A DNA stretch of 64,000 bases from Parietichytrium sp. I65-24A (Eukaryota; Sar; Bigyra; Thraustochytrida; Thraustochytriidae): positions 1 to 64,000 of the forward strand of contig BLSF01000093.1 of NCBI GenBank assembly GCA_012862575.1, given 5' to 3'. The first letter of the stretch is position 1; each line of letters opens with the position of its first letter. Both the position numbers and the translations under genes were made by a program. The notes under the pieces were generated by a model that had not been told where the DNA came from, did not search any database, and saw only the letters and a program-made list of their open reading frames with translations. Below are positions 41,139 to 51,202 of this stretch, piece after piece.

Positions 41139-41544
41139 ACAAGACCTTGGCGGCGATCTCGCAGAGAACTTGTGCCTCAAGCTGGAGAATCGCGGGCTAA
41201 AGGTGTGGTTCGACAAAATGCATCGAGGCAAGCTCAATAAGAGCGCCATGCTTAAAGGCGTCGCCCAGAGCAAGTGCTACCTGTTGGTGCTCACAAAAGG
41301 TATATTTGAAAGCGATTTCGTCAAGGCGGAGATGCAAGAAGCTCTTCGATTGAAGAAACCCCTTCTGTTTGTGCACGAGTCGGAGACTCATCGCGGAGCG
41401 TACGCGCCTTTCGGAGAGTACATCAAATCGTGTCCGGAGTTTTGTGAGGGGCTGTTTTTGGAAGAGCAATCCCTTCCTGTTCGCAGGGGCTTTTATGAAG
41501 TGGGTGCTTTCTTGTCCGAACTAGTGCGCAGAATCAACGAATAA
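41017..41544 (+). CDS. TIR-domain part of the COR-TIR locus
   Basis: Frame open from 41014, with the first ATG at 41044. From about residue 25 it matches a TIR domain: LLHVFMSHRQD (strand A), helix ENLCLKLENRGLKVWFD, then MLKGVAQSKCYLLVLTKGIF and SDFVKAEMQEAL. In the last motif Glu96 (counted from 41044) aligns with the glutamate needed for NAD+ cleavage in catalytic TIR proteins. PLLFVHES and a final helix complete the fold, about 140 residues in all. TIR domains act in innate immune or stress signalling as scaffolds or NADases. It lies in another frame than the COR part, which ends within it; joined expression requires splicing or frameshifting. A free-standing TIR protein starting at 41044 is also possible. 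Confidence 0.75.
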   Translation, partial: WLTIPDSSTMRLATSTVTRKVPVRATRPSSPNLLHVFMSHRQDLGGDLAENLCLKLENRGLKVWFDKMHRGKLNKSAMLKGVAQSKCYLLVLTKGIFESDFVKAEMQEALRLKKPLLFVHESETHRGAYAPFGEYIKSCPEFCEGLFLEEQSLPVRRGFYEVGAFLSELVRRINE

Positions 41545-41588
41545 GTTTCAAGCCGGGGCTTGGTTGAGGAATGAAAAGCAAAGCTCTG

Positions 41589-41876
41589 CTATGGGAAAAT
41601 CGGGACAAGGTTATAGTTCACCACTGCACCCCGGCGGGAACCGAGGAGACGAATTGTCTCGCGCCCTACAAAAGAGGAATCCTTGTGCCGAATCTCCAAC
41701 GTGCTGTCGAATTCACTGGACGATCTGAATGACACAGAGTTTTGGTCAGTATCATCGAGCGCGTGTAGCGCAAAGTGGCAATGACACCGCGCTTGTCGAG
41801 CGCATCTCGACGACAATAGACCGATCAAATGCGACCAATTGCCTGCAACATGGCGAATGGGTTGATGATCTTGCGA
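41589..41876 (-). pseudogene. Orphan C-terminal coding fragment, unidentified
   Basis: A minus-strand frame of about 95 codons without a start, ending 45 bases from the convergent TIR stop. The last ~50 residues read as well-formed protein (SVSFRSSSEFDSTLEIRH, ETIRLLGSRRGAVVNYNLVP) with alternating hydrophobic pattern, as expected for the end of a beta-sandwich domain. No matching upstream exon was found, and the stretch before it (41877 on) has stops in all minus frames. It may be a last exon or a gene remnant; I do not recognise the family. Confidence 0.25.
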
Positions 41877-42880
41877 TCAAAACTCTAGTAACGGTTCTTC
41901 TGGAGCAGCCTCCCGACGGGCAGAGACAGGGAAACAAGGTGCATCAGGATATGACTCGTGCTATATTTACACTCGAGTAATTCGGTCTAAACTTGCTGGC
42001 CTGCCGCTGTCAAATTCACAGCACTATCTCAGTTACTTGCACTACAGAAAACAGAATAAACAATGCACAATAAGCAACCCATAACAAATATCTTCACAGG
42101 TCATCAACTCGATTCGATCACTGTCAAGTCAAAGCTGACGACGACCACCTCAACCAAGCCCCGATTCCAACACATCACAAACATCCTCACATGATATGGA
42201 CTCGATCGATCACTGTCAAGTCAAAGCTGACGACCACCACCTCAATCAACTAAGCCCCGATTCCTACGAGCTGGTCCTATCTGCCTCGTAGGACCTGATA
42301 ATTTATCCGTTTGAAAAATCTGGACCGTGACAACCGTGGACCGTGACCGTCTGTGACGGTCAAGTTCGACAAAAGCAAAGTAAAGCAATTACTGTGAATT
42401 ATGGCCACGACTGAAGATTTCAAAAGCGAAAAGTAAATAAAAGGTCCTCGAGAGCGATTGGTTCAGAAAAAGCAGGCTGATGGGCGCTCTGCTTCACGCG
42501 GGTCTCACAGACCAAAACGCACGAAGGCCGGAGGAAGGCAACCCTATGACATCCCCACCGTGCTCACAGCCACTGTCAATACCTCGTCTCTTCGACAGCT
42601 CTGAAAGAGGGCCGCCGCGGCGCCATGAACTAATATACATATCTATATATCTATCATTATTTACTTCTCTGGTCACGAAGAATGGCTATATATGCCTGCG
42701 GCGCGGTGTTGTGTTGGCTGATGGCATTTGGTAGCCTAGTTTAATCGATAGCGAAGCAGGACGTGATGCATGATACTCTTGAGAGTCCCAGCAAGTGTCG
42801 GAAAAGATCGAGAGCGGGCGACAACTGCACAGCACTGCACAGCACAGCACTGCACTGCATTGCACTCCGAGCGCGCGCTG
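41877..42880. other. Intergenic region with short repeats
   Basis: Holds an imperfect direct repeat (42108-42168 and 42201-42264), an ACCGTGAC-rich stretch with a 6-bp hairpin (42345-42361) and, just before the next gene, a GCACTGCACA-type repeat (42828-42866). No gene seen. Confidence 0.5.
42108..42264. repeat. Imperfect ~60-base direct repeat
   Basis: CTCGATTCGATCACTGTCAA ... AGCCCCGATTCC at 42108-42168 recurs at 42201-42264 with few differences and 32 bases between the units. Confidence 0.85.
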
Positions 42881-45796
42881 ATGGCCATGCAAGGACAAAG
42901 GCAGGGCTCGGGAGCGTCGACAGGGATGGGCCCTTATCCATTCTACGAGACGGGGACGGTGCTACAGGTGGACGGAAATGAGTTGAGCCGACGCAGTCCG
43001 AAAAGGTGTTCGCCAAATGGACTCGAGAGAGGCAAGCCGAGACAACTGGGGAGTATCTCGACCGCTTTGCGAGATGAGGTCCGTGCCGACCTAGAGGAGG
43101 TCTTTGACCGGCCCAACACGGCCAGCTACAGCTTGTTCTCGCGTGAAGCAAGCTCGATTGCCGTCTTTGACACGAGAATGAACCTCGCCAAGCAGTTTTC
43201 CAAGCGTATACCTGCTTCTCTGATCCCCTTTGCCATGCTGCAAGAAGCAAATCAGCCAGCGTCTCTTATTTGGCCAATGACGAACGTGCTTTCTGGAGAG
43301 CACTACTCCATGTCCCCGCTTTCAAGCAGCGATGTGAGCAACTTGCGCGGCTGGATTTCGTTCATGAAGAGGAAAATCGAGAGTAATCCAATCAGCACTG
43401 CAGAGGACCAGTTGGAAGATCTAGAGTGCGCATACCTCATGGCGTTTCACGAACTTGCGAGACAGGTGATGCACAGTAATTTCGAGCGGGGAGAATTTTT
43501 GATGAGTCTCTTTTCCAACTTTAAAGCCTTGCTCGGAACGAAGATCGAGGGGCAGACTCTAAAGATTGCTAGTGTGGAAGCAAAAGCCAGAGAGCTTGAG
43601 CGTATTATAGTCCAGAGGAGTTCCGAGATCGAAAGTTTGCGGAGAAACGCAGCAGTTGCTAATGATATTGGCTCACAGAGACGAGGGTCCAGACTTTCCG
43701 CAGAGGAGCGACGCACGATATCGAATGCCCGCAAAGAATCTGCCATCCGCGTGCGCCGCATTTCGATGAGGCCTTCCAACCAAAAGCGCCGGAGCTCAAT
43801 TTTCGACACAGAGACGCTTAAAAAGGTTCATGATTCTCAGCAGCAACAAAATAATGCACCATCGTCACCTAGCAATGCGCGCTCGGCATTCGGTGGCGGT
43901 CTTTTGTCTTCCCCATCTCGCAACTCTCAGCTTTCTCCAAGCACTGATTTGCCAGAGCGTGAAGTGCCCCGCTCTGACGTGCCTTTGTTTGAGCGGTTCT
44001 TGCATGCAATAGAAACTGACCTTGATGCAGAAAGCCACGAAGCTGACATATCTGATGACATGTACCGTGAGATGTATGAAGCTGACGAGAGTAAATTGAT
44101 GGTGAGCTTGCTTGAAGAAGATCTTAAGGCAGCTGCAGAAAAAATTCAGTCCCTCGAGAAAGAGAACCTCCAGCTCCTCGAGAGGGTGAAAGAGCTTGAA
44201 GCTCTGCCCGACACGAGCAGTGTAGCATGCCAGACGGAAGCCGAGTCAAATGGGGTTGACTTGGCTGCTCGGAAAGCAAGCATACTCGGTGTTCATCACT
44301 TTGGTGGGAAGCATGGCCTGCTCTCTGCTGCCAATGCGGGAGAAGATGTTCCGGCGTCCAAAACTCACAACGGGGTTCACGCTGGCAGTGATGGAGGGAG
44401 AACTATTGCTGGGAAACCAAGGAATAAAAAGATGGTCCGACAAGTGTCCGGAAAGGACTTTTCGAGCGGATCACGTAAGATTGGCAAGCTGCAACGGTCT
44501 CAGACCATACAAAGTCTTTCTATTCAGACTGGGCCTGGGAATGTACAAAGAGGGGGGCAAAGACTAGTTGGCGAGCACGGCTTTGGTTCCCCTGATGCTA
44601 CAAGGGATCCTAGCTCTCCAGGGATTCGCGAAGGGGCTGCAGAAGATGCCAGTCTCTTCACTGGATTAGATTCGCAGTCGCGGGATACCGTCCTCGCTCC
44701 GAGGTCTACTCTTACGGGGAGGAATAGGGAGGTGAGCCTCGGGGCGGCGGTTTTGTCTATGGAGGATCTGGCCAAGCTGCAAGGGCTTTCGCCAAAGGGG
44801 CGAGTAACAGAATCTTCTGCCAATTTTGTGAAAACAACGAGTGAGACACTCACCTTGGCAAAAATCTTGAAGGAGAATAAGAATGTCCCGCTCCAAAGCC
44901 TCAAATGGACTCTGAAATGCATTTCCCAGGTCACTCAGGAAAGAATCCAATCAGCGCAGGTCATCTCTATATCACATCGCGACTTTGTGCTCGACTTGTA
45001 TCTTCGAAAATACGGGCTTCCCAATGTTGCGCTGAGACATATCCGAGCACTAGTGCAGAACGCATATCATCACCGCAGCCACCCCGGAGTGAGCGTGTTC
45101 TTCCGTCTCTTCGAGAAGGAGCTTGATACGAAGCATTTGCAATTGTACCTCTCTGGAATTGAGCTTTGTCGGAGATCAGACTCCCTCGTCGACGGCCCTG
45201 ATTCGCCCGGAAACAAAGGGGATCACAGAAAAGCACATGAGCGCGCAACGGAGAAGAATGTTGTCTTCCCCGAGGACCAGGACGGTAACTCCAACTGGGT
45301 AGCACTTTCGCGAGTGCAAGAAATTGTTACTTCCTTGATGCCGGAACTCGAGCAAGACAGGATAACCGCAATATTGGAAAAATGCAGAGCGAACAAGCAG
45401 GTGGGGCCGAGGACAGAGTGGTCAAGCGTGCCAAAGCACATCGAAGGCCTTTTGGCAAAGACGGAGAGAGTAGAGCGGGAGCTGTTGCTATTCCTCGTCG
45501 TTGAAGAGCAAGAGCATGTCGAGGAAATGGTCCGAGAGAGCTACAGGGAGGTCTTTCGAAGTCTCGACGAGAATAAGGCGGGGACAATCAATTATTCGAC
45601 GTTTTCCTCGTATTGGTTTCGGGTTCGCCCGACGATCACGTCCGACGCTATCCGGGATCTATTCGCATATGGTCTTGATCACCCGCTGAATTCTAATGTG
45701 TTAGAGGAGGCGGTCTGCATGGAGACATTTGTGGCCGTGTCTATTGCTGTCAAGATCAGAGAGGACGAAAAGCATCCTCAGCCGTACTCGCTCTGA
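42881..45796 (+). CDS. Large coiled-coil protein with degenerate EF-hand
   Basis: Predicted 971 residues. The frame opens at an ATG at 42770, but the extra 37 residues translate a GCACTGCACA repeat, so the ATG at 42881 is preferred. Residues about 60-245 contain a helical domain ending in ECAYLMAFHELARQ and the segment NFERGEFLMSLFSNFKALL, followed by a long coiled coil (about 225-260). A Ser/Arg-rich linker and a second coiled coil follow (about 400-445). Residues about 660-765 (LKWTLKCISQVTQERI ... ISHRDFVLDLYLRKYGLPNV ... VSVFFRLFEKEL) form another helical domain that I have the impression recurs in protist cytoskeletal proteins. Near 888-912, FRSLDENKAGTINYSTF resembles an EF-hand loop, but Thr replaces the final Glu. 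The ERGEFL-type segment recalls axoneme-associated proteins. Function unknown. Confidence 0.7.
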   Translation: MAMQGQRQGSGASTGMGPYPFYETGTVLQVDGNELSRRSPKRCSPNGLERGKPRQLGSISTALRDEVRADLEEVFDRPNTASYSLFSREASSIAVFDTRMNLAKQFSKRIPASLIPFAMLQEANQPASLIWPMTNVLSGEHYSMSPLSSSDVSNLRGWISFMKRKIESNPISTAEDQLEDLECAYLMAFHELARQVMHSNFERGEFLMSLFSNFKALLGTKIEGQTLKIASVEAKARELERIIVQRSSEIESLRRNAAVANDIGSQRRGSRLSAEERRTISNARKESAIRVRRISMRPSNQKRRSSIFDTETLKKVHDSQQQQNNAPSSPSNARSAFGGGLLSSPSRNSQLSPSTDLPEREVPRSDVPLFERFLHAIETDLDAESHEADISDDMYREMYEADESKLMVSLLEEDLKAAAEKIQSLEKENLQLLERVKELEALPDTSSVACQTEAESNGVDLAARKASILGVHHFGGKHGLLSAANAGEDVPASKTHNGVHAGSDGGRTIAGKPRNKKMVRQVSGKDFSSGSRKIGKLQRSQTIQSLSIQTGPGNVQRGGQRLVGEHGFGSPDATRDPSSPGIREGAAEDASLFTGLDSQSRDTVLAPRSTLTGRNREVSLGAAVLSMEDLAKLQGLSPKGRVTESSANFVKTTSETLTLAKILKENKNVPLQSLKWTLKCISQVTQERIQSAQVISISHRDFVLDLYLRKYGLPNVALRHIRALVQNAYHHRSHPGVSVFFRLFEKELDTKHLQLYLSGIELCRRSDSLVDGPDSPGNKGDHRKAHERATEKNVVFPEDQDGNSNWVALSRVQEIVTSLMPELEQDRITAILEKCRANKQVGPRTEWSSVPKHIEGLLAKTERVERELLLFLVVEEQEHVEEMVRESYREVFRSLDENKAGTINYSTFSSYWFRVRPTITSDAIRDLFAYGLDHPLNSNVLEEAVCMETFVAVSIAVKIREDEKHPQPYSL

Positions 45797-45961
45797 AGGG
45801 GGCACGGCGAGACGGCGAGGCGGAGCTCCGGGCGACGCAGAAAATGTTTACCGTTAAGATTTTAGTTTGTATAGAGGCCACGTGAACATATGTATTATAC
45901 CTTTTCGAACATTTGCAAATGTGGAGAGAGAGATATGGAGCTTGGTCGACGATCTTGTGTG

Positions 45962-47568
45962 TTATTGTACTGATTGACTGGCCTCGCCCAAGTGATGGCT
46001 CTGCACAGGCTCTATTTCCAAAAGTTTACCAACTAATTTGTGAATTTTTTTCCTCGCTTCCAAAACATCTGTCGAGTCTTCTGCTCGCGGTCCGGAGAGC
46101 TCTGAATGGTGTGCGCCGTTAGGCATCACGATACAGAGATCGGTTCCATACACTCCGCCAACGCTCCAAGGGTCCATCAAACCGTTTGTCCAAATGACTT
46201 TGGTGTAAAGCTCCTTGACCTTGCCAAGTCCGTACCGCTCCGCGAGCCCATGGGGATCAACCACAGCACCCTGAAAGTGCTCAGCGCTATGCACTGTCAT
46301 CCAAGTAAGGTTAAATGGCCGAGGCGGGAACATGTCTGTTTCGTTGTTGGTGCCGATGGGTTGGATTACTTGTGTGGAGCTCTGGTAGTCCCACGCCTCT
46401 CCTGACCAACCGGTGCCACACCCAGAAAAGTCTCCACAGGCAATTTTAGCACCGCGGCGGGGAACGCCAGCGGCGTTAGCCTCCATGCTGAGGCACGTTG
46501 AGTGATTGCTCTGCAAAACATCGCGCCAAGCCTTGAGAAAGTGGTCGTCATCGTCGGATATTACTGTAGCAGCATTGGTCAATTCTGTGCAAATCCGAAA
46601 CATTTCTGTGTGCGTGCGCGGAGGGTAGTTTGACATTCCTGCGTTGGCAAAGGTCACTCGAATAAGCTGAATAAGTTCTTGCCGATCGTCCTCAGATTCC
46701 AATGGCGAGCATAGAGCGAGTTTTTCGGAGATCTTGCCCAACTCGGTCTCTAGAAGTGCTGCGAATGCCTTCCTCGTTGCCCCAGCGCAACCGGCAACAG
46801 TCTTTTCTGCCGCCTCAGTAGTGACTTGATAGTACGCAAAGGGGCTCACTCCGAGGTCGGTGCCGTCCAACATCACTGGCGCGCTACTTGCAAGTGCGGC
46901 GTCGCAAACGTGCGGGTGGGAGTATCTCAGATACGCTGAGAGCTTGCCACTGTACGACCCTCCAAATGCAAATATCTTGAGAGTGTCGTTGTAGTCGACC
47001 TGCAGCAGCTCCCTCTTCACAAACAATAGAAATGCAGCCGAGTCCGCCACCGCCTGTTCGATTGTGAGTTTCCCCAGCGAGCCCGGAAATCTCGCAAAAG
47101 CTTTGTGATGATCATTCTTGAACGGCACGGACTTGCCGTAGAATCTGTGTTCCAGCGCCACATAAGCGCCGCCATACATCTTGGCCAGCGTCCGGCCCAG
47201 TCCATAAGGCAGCCCGCCCATCTCATTCTCCCCGCCTGGCGTCTGCATCGCAGCGCATCGGCGCCCATGCACACATGCACACACACATACATGCGTCTCG
47301 TTAGCAACTCACCGTCGCCCTCCCTCCAAGCTCCAGCCCAGCATCTCGCGCCCAAACTCACGTAAAACACTGGCCCGCCGCGTTTCCACTGCGACAGGTC
47401 CGCAAAGTACCTTTGTTTGAACAGGTTCTTGTTCAGCAGGTCGAAGTGGTCCAGCGCCTGGTCAAAGTAGTGCTCCCTCTCGCCGACCGCTTGTGCCAGG
47501 CTCCCGCACGTCCAAAGGACGAGCACAAGGACATGGCCAAGTGCGCCATACATCGATCTTGCCGCCAT
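45962..47568 (-). CDS. S28-family serine carboxypeptidase (Pro-X carboxypeptidase/DPP7-like), spliced
   Basis: Two exons, 47362-47568 and 45962-47242, joined over a 119-nt intron, give 495 residues, typical of the family. A signal peptide (MAARSMYGALGHVLVLVLW ... SLAQA) directs it to the secretory pathway, probably to a lysosome or vacuole or outside the cell. FDLLNKNLFKQRYF and GGPVFY open the hydrolase fold. The splice restores GGPVFY-TPGGENEMGGLP, then LAKMYGGAYVALEHRFYGKS. GGSYSGKL holds the nucleophile Ser; WTNGLMDPWSVGG and NGAHHSEL supply the Asp and His of the triad. These enzymes cleave next to proline, from the C-terminus (PRCP) or as N-terminal dipeptides (DPP7); which one cannot be told here. 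An upstream ATG at 47667 adds 33 residues that would hide the signal peptide. Confidence 0.88.
47243..47361 (-). other. Intron of the S28 peptidase gene
   Basis: 119 nt, GTGAGT donor and GATGCAG acceptor on the minus strand, phase 0. Splicing restores the family-conserved junction GGPVFY / TPGGENE. Confidence 0.88.
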
Positions 47569-48438
47569 CTTTTCTTTCTCGCTCGCCAGCTCCTTTGCTC
47601 CTTTGCTCCGTCTTGGCGAGGCCTTCGTTGTTTGGGTCGCAGAGTTCGCAGTCGATCGATGAGACATGCCAAAAAAAGAGTGAGTGAACCTACTGTTGTT
47701 GCATCTTCTTTCGCTGACAAGAACTTGTATTGCTTGTATCAACTCAATTGTTTGTTTTAAGATAGGTCGATTGATTTGACTTATTTTCAATTCATTGATT
47801 TGACTGATTTTCAATTCATTGGGGTTGATGGATTAATGAGTTTGAGTGATTGATTTTGATTGGTTTGTGACTCTGATGCGAGAATGATGCGAGACCAACT
47901 TACAATCTCGAAAGATATTTTTGGCATTAGCATGACTCGGTAGTATTTACAGTTAGTAATCTAAAATCTGTTCTGTTGTGACAGTGCCAGTGTCAGTGAT
48001 TTCTGAATTCTGAATTCTGTTGTTTGTCAAACAAAGCTCAATTCGACTTCCAAGCTGCCTGCTGTATACTCGCTCGGTGACAGAGCAGAAGGAGGACCGA
48101 AAGCACGAGGGAAAAAAAGGTCGTGTATCATTCTGTCTTGCGCAAGGTTGTTCTATCTTGCAGCAAAAAAGAAGATTTCAATCATGGCACAGATGCTAGC
48201 CAAGGCTGTATCCGCGAAGAAACGCCGTGGCGCTTAGCTGCAAGCAAGAACAGAGGTCAAAGAAATAGTGCAGGAAGTCGGACTAGTCCAGAGAGTGAAA
48301 AGAAGAAAACAGATTAGTTGGAGAGATCATGATAGTGAATGCGAAAACGGTGAAAACTTTCGAGCATATTCAACTCAAGAAAACCCTTCACTCAGAGACG
48401 CTGCACAAATACAATGTGGGTTTTGTTATAAAACAGTG
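47569..48438. other. Intergenic region
   Basis: Presumed promoter of the S28 gene and 3' flank of the sterol glucosyltransferase gene. AT-rich with repeated TTGATTTGA and TTCATTG words around 47765-47870. No gene seen. Confidence 0.5.
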
Positions 48439-51148
48439 TTACGAGGAAGGAGATGAATGACGAGCGGGGTCCATAATCGCTTTCACCCTTTCACTGATCT
48501 CCTTGGTATTCTGAGCGACCATAGATGTAATGAGTCCGCGGGCTAAGCTCCACTCAAAGCGAACTGCCGAGTTAGCATCCTTGGCGAATGCAGATGCAAA
48601 TCTGCCGCGCGAAAAGTTGATAGATTCGTGATGCAAGCGAACTGGTTTCGCGACTTTGATCATTTCCACGAGAGCTTCACAGTTCTCCTGAACCCCGTCA
48701 GAGCTTCCTGAGTCTTTGGCCAACTCGGCAGCAAGGTGTTCGGCGGCTGAAAGGTACGGATTTCCGGGAGCAAGGCATTCGTCAATATATTCGATGGCGC
48801 ATTTGTGGAAATCTGTAATATGCACAGGCTTTGGCCCAACACCAAGCTCGTAAACTCGTCTTCCCCAGAAGCGCTGGTCAAGGATTAGCACTCCAGTGGT
48901 AATGCAAGGTTTTGCAGCACGAAGAATCTCTCCAGTCGTTCCCAAGCCACCATGTGCAATGACGAGATCAACCTCGGGGAAAAGCTTTCCAAATGGCGCC
49001 CCCGCATCAATCAAAAGTTTTCCTGCGCGGACCAAAGTCCTTGCCCTGGCCTCAAGCATCTTGACACTTTCTTCGAGCTCTTCGCCAACCGCATCATCGG
49101 TGGGTACACTATTTTGAGCTCCGACAAGAGCGATGACTCGGGGGGACTGAGCGCCGTTTTCGACCATCAGAATTGCAAGCTCGAGTATTTTGAGACGTGG
49201 GACAGGCATACTCGAGAAAGCCATGGCGATAACAGGTTCCTGCGCTTGTCGCGCGTCGGAGAGGAACTTTAGGTATCTGGGCCCCAAGTCTGGGACAGCA
49301 CCTGTCCTCAGAAATATGAAGTCGGTCAAAATTGCATGTTCGTGCCAGTCGGCAGGCTTACCTCCAAACGTGGTCTTGTTAATTGGAACAACAACGGGTA
49401 TGTTTTGATCCACGATAAGCTGATAGTTGTCAACCCTGTGTGAGAACGGTTGCAGTCCGCGTCGCTTTCTCATCGTGCTAATACTATCTTGATAATCCAT
49501 AGGGTTGTTTTCCATGAAAAGCTTGATCCTTCCGTGCAGTCGGTGCGACACATCAGAATCTCCCTCGCGCTCGATCCGCGCAATAGCCGGATATTGCTTC
49601 GACGGAATGACAGTTGGCTGGAGCAAAAACCCGACCATAGGAATGCGAAGAGACTCGGAGAGCACCATTGCAATATTTGCCGTTGTAAAGCCAAACAGGA
49701 TGACGTCAGGCTGTCGCGAAGGTTGGGGCAAAACAATTGTCGTCAGCATTCGCTCCAAATTGGACTAACTCAATTAAGCAGTTGCGGCAACACTCTAAAC
49801 TAAACCTACCTGCATTCTCCGGCACCAGTAGTGGTATACTGGCTCGCTATCAAAGAACTCTCGCTCGCTGCGGCCCAGCATTGCAAACTGGAGTGCTGTG
49901 GAGTTTTGCTGCAACGCCCATCGCGCGACCGCAGTTGTGATTCGCTTTTCAGTGTCGCCTAAGACAGTTGAAAAAAAAAAAGAAAAAGTGTCATTAATCC
50001 CATGTGCGTGCGTCTGTGAGAGAGAGAAAGAGCGTCAACTTACCCCCGCTGGTGCGGAATTGAACTTTCCCAGCCGAAACATCGCTATACCGCTCAACGA
50101 GCGGACGGTATCTGTCTTCCGTGCAGATGGTGACCAAATAGTTGTGCATTTCCGCAAGCCCACGGGCGAGTGCGATGAAAGGCTGGACATCGCCTCGGGT
50201 TCCTCTGGTTACAACGAAAACATGTTTTTCGTAGGTTGCTTGTTGTTCCCTCTCTGGGTCTTCCTCATCCTCCCCGGGGATGACGACGGAAATGCCGCGG
50301 GGTATAGGGAGATGCTCAGCAGGCATAGTTGCCATGTCAAAGCTTATTTGAATTTGGCACGGATCCATCATCGCGCCGTCAAAGATGATAATATCGGTTT
50401 CAGAATCCTTAATCCAGAGTGACGCGGCTGCAACCGTTGATTCGTTCTCCGAGTTGGGGTCGATCATAGACTCTGCGAGCAGAGCTCCTACTCGAACCTT
50501 GACTTCGCCCACTTTAATCCTCACTCCATCTTCGCCGAGCTGCCCTTCCAGGTACTTTGTGCTGAGCACGAACTTGATCGTATCGTTCGCCGAAACCATC
50601 CCGAGATTCAAAGCCTCCCCGAGCTCCACCACGCCATCCGTGCATGGCTGCGACGTCGTCCGCGACTCGCCCGCCAACGTATCTTTCCTCTTGCCAGCAC
50701 CAGGCTTTTCCACGGACGCAAAGACGCAGTACTTGTCGCTCAGCAGTTTTGTGTGCTCTCCCGCAGAAGGCATGTGCACAACGCGGTCAACGTTCACCAC
50801 GAACTCAAACTCCTCTTCGCCCTCTTCGCCAATCTCGTCGGTCTCCTGCGCCGATTCCTTGTCCGCTTGCGCCTGCTGGAACGCTCCTTTCAGCCTCGCG
50901 ATTGGCGCAGCGAGGAATTCGCCGAGGCTTTGCCAAATCTTGGGCCCGCTCTGCTTCTCGGGGGCAGCTCTTTGCAAAGAGACTGTCGCCCCATGCTGCT
51001 TCTCGTGCTCTCCCATGTGATCATCATCAGTCGACGAGAAAGACGCTGCATTCTCCGTGGCTTTGATTGACTCGCGCCCTACGTGTGAACTCGCAGAGCC
51101 ATTGCTGCTCCTTCTGCTCAGCCGCTTGCTCAGCCGCGACATCATCAT
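48439..51148 (-). CDS. Sterol 3-beta-glucosyltransferase (UGT80/ATG26-like) with C2-like N-terminus, spliced
   Basis: Three exons (50044-51148, 49810-49958, 48439-49764) encode about 859 residues. The enzyme would transfer glucose from UDP-glucose to the 3-OH of membrane sterols. After a basic Ser-rich start (MMMSRLSKRLSRRSS), residues about 110-270 resemble a C2-like beta sandwich (EFEFVVNVDRVVHM ... IKVGEVKVRVGALL). The GT-B fold begins with HVFVVTRGTRGDVQPFIALA. Exon 2 supplies the segment TEKRITTAVARWALQQ ... FDSEPVYHYW and exon 3 opens with SNLERMLTTIVLPQP. The nucleotide-sugar region is KLFPEVDLVIAHGGLGTTGE. Yeast Atg26 carries PH and GRAM domains in this position; a C2-like module would be an alternative membrane-targeting device. 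ATG at 51148 is the first in frame; further upstream the frame runs through ACTTGTAA repeats. Confidence 0.87.
49765..49809 (-). other. Intron 2 of the sterol glucosyltransferase gene
   Basis: 45 nt, GTAGGT donor and GAGTTAG acceptor on the minus strand, phase 0; very short but needed to keep the frame. Confidence 0.8.
49959..50043 (-). other. Intron 1 of the sterol glucosyltransferase gene
   Basis: 85 nt, GTAAGT donor, long poly-T (polypyrimidine) tract and CTTAG acceptor on the minus strand, phase 1. Confidence 0.88.
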
Positions 51149-51162
51149 CTTCCACGCGTGTT

Positions 51163-51202
51163 CGCAAACTTGTAAACTTGTAAACTTGTAAATTTGTAAA
51201 CT
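51163..51202. repeat. ACTTGTAA tandem repeat
   Basis: Four to five 9-base units of the form TTGTAAACT directly upstream of the sterol glucosyltransferase start. Confidence 0.9.

Noticed and set aside
42770-42880. N-terminal extension of the coiled-coil protein
   Set aside because: Translates a GCACTGCACA repeat (HCTAQHCTA); the next ATG at 42881 is a better start.
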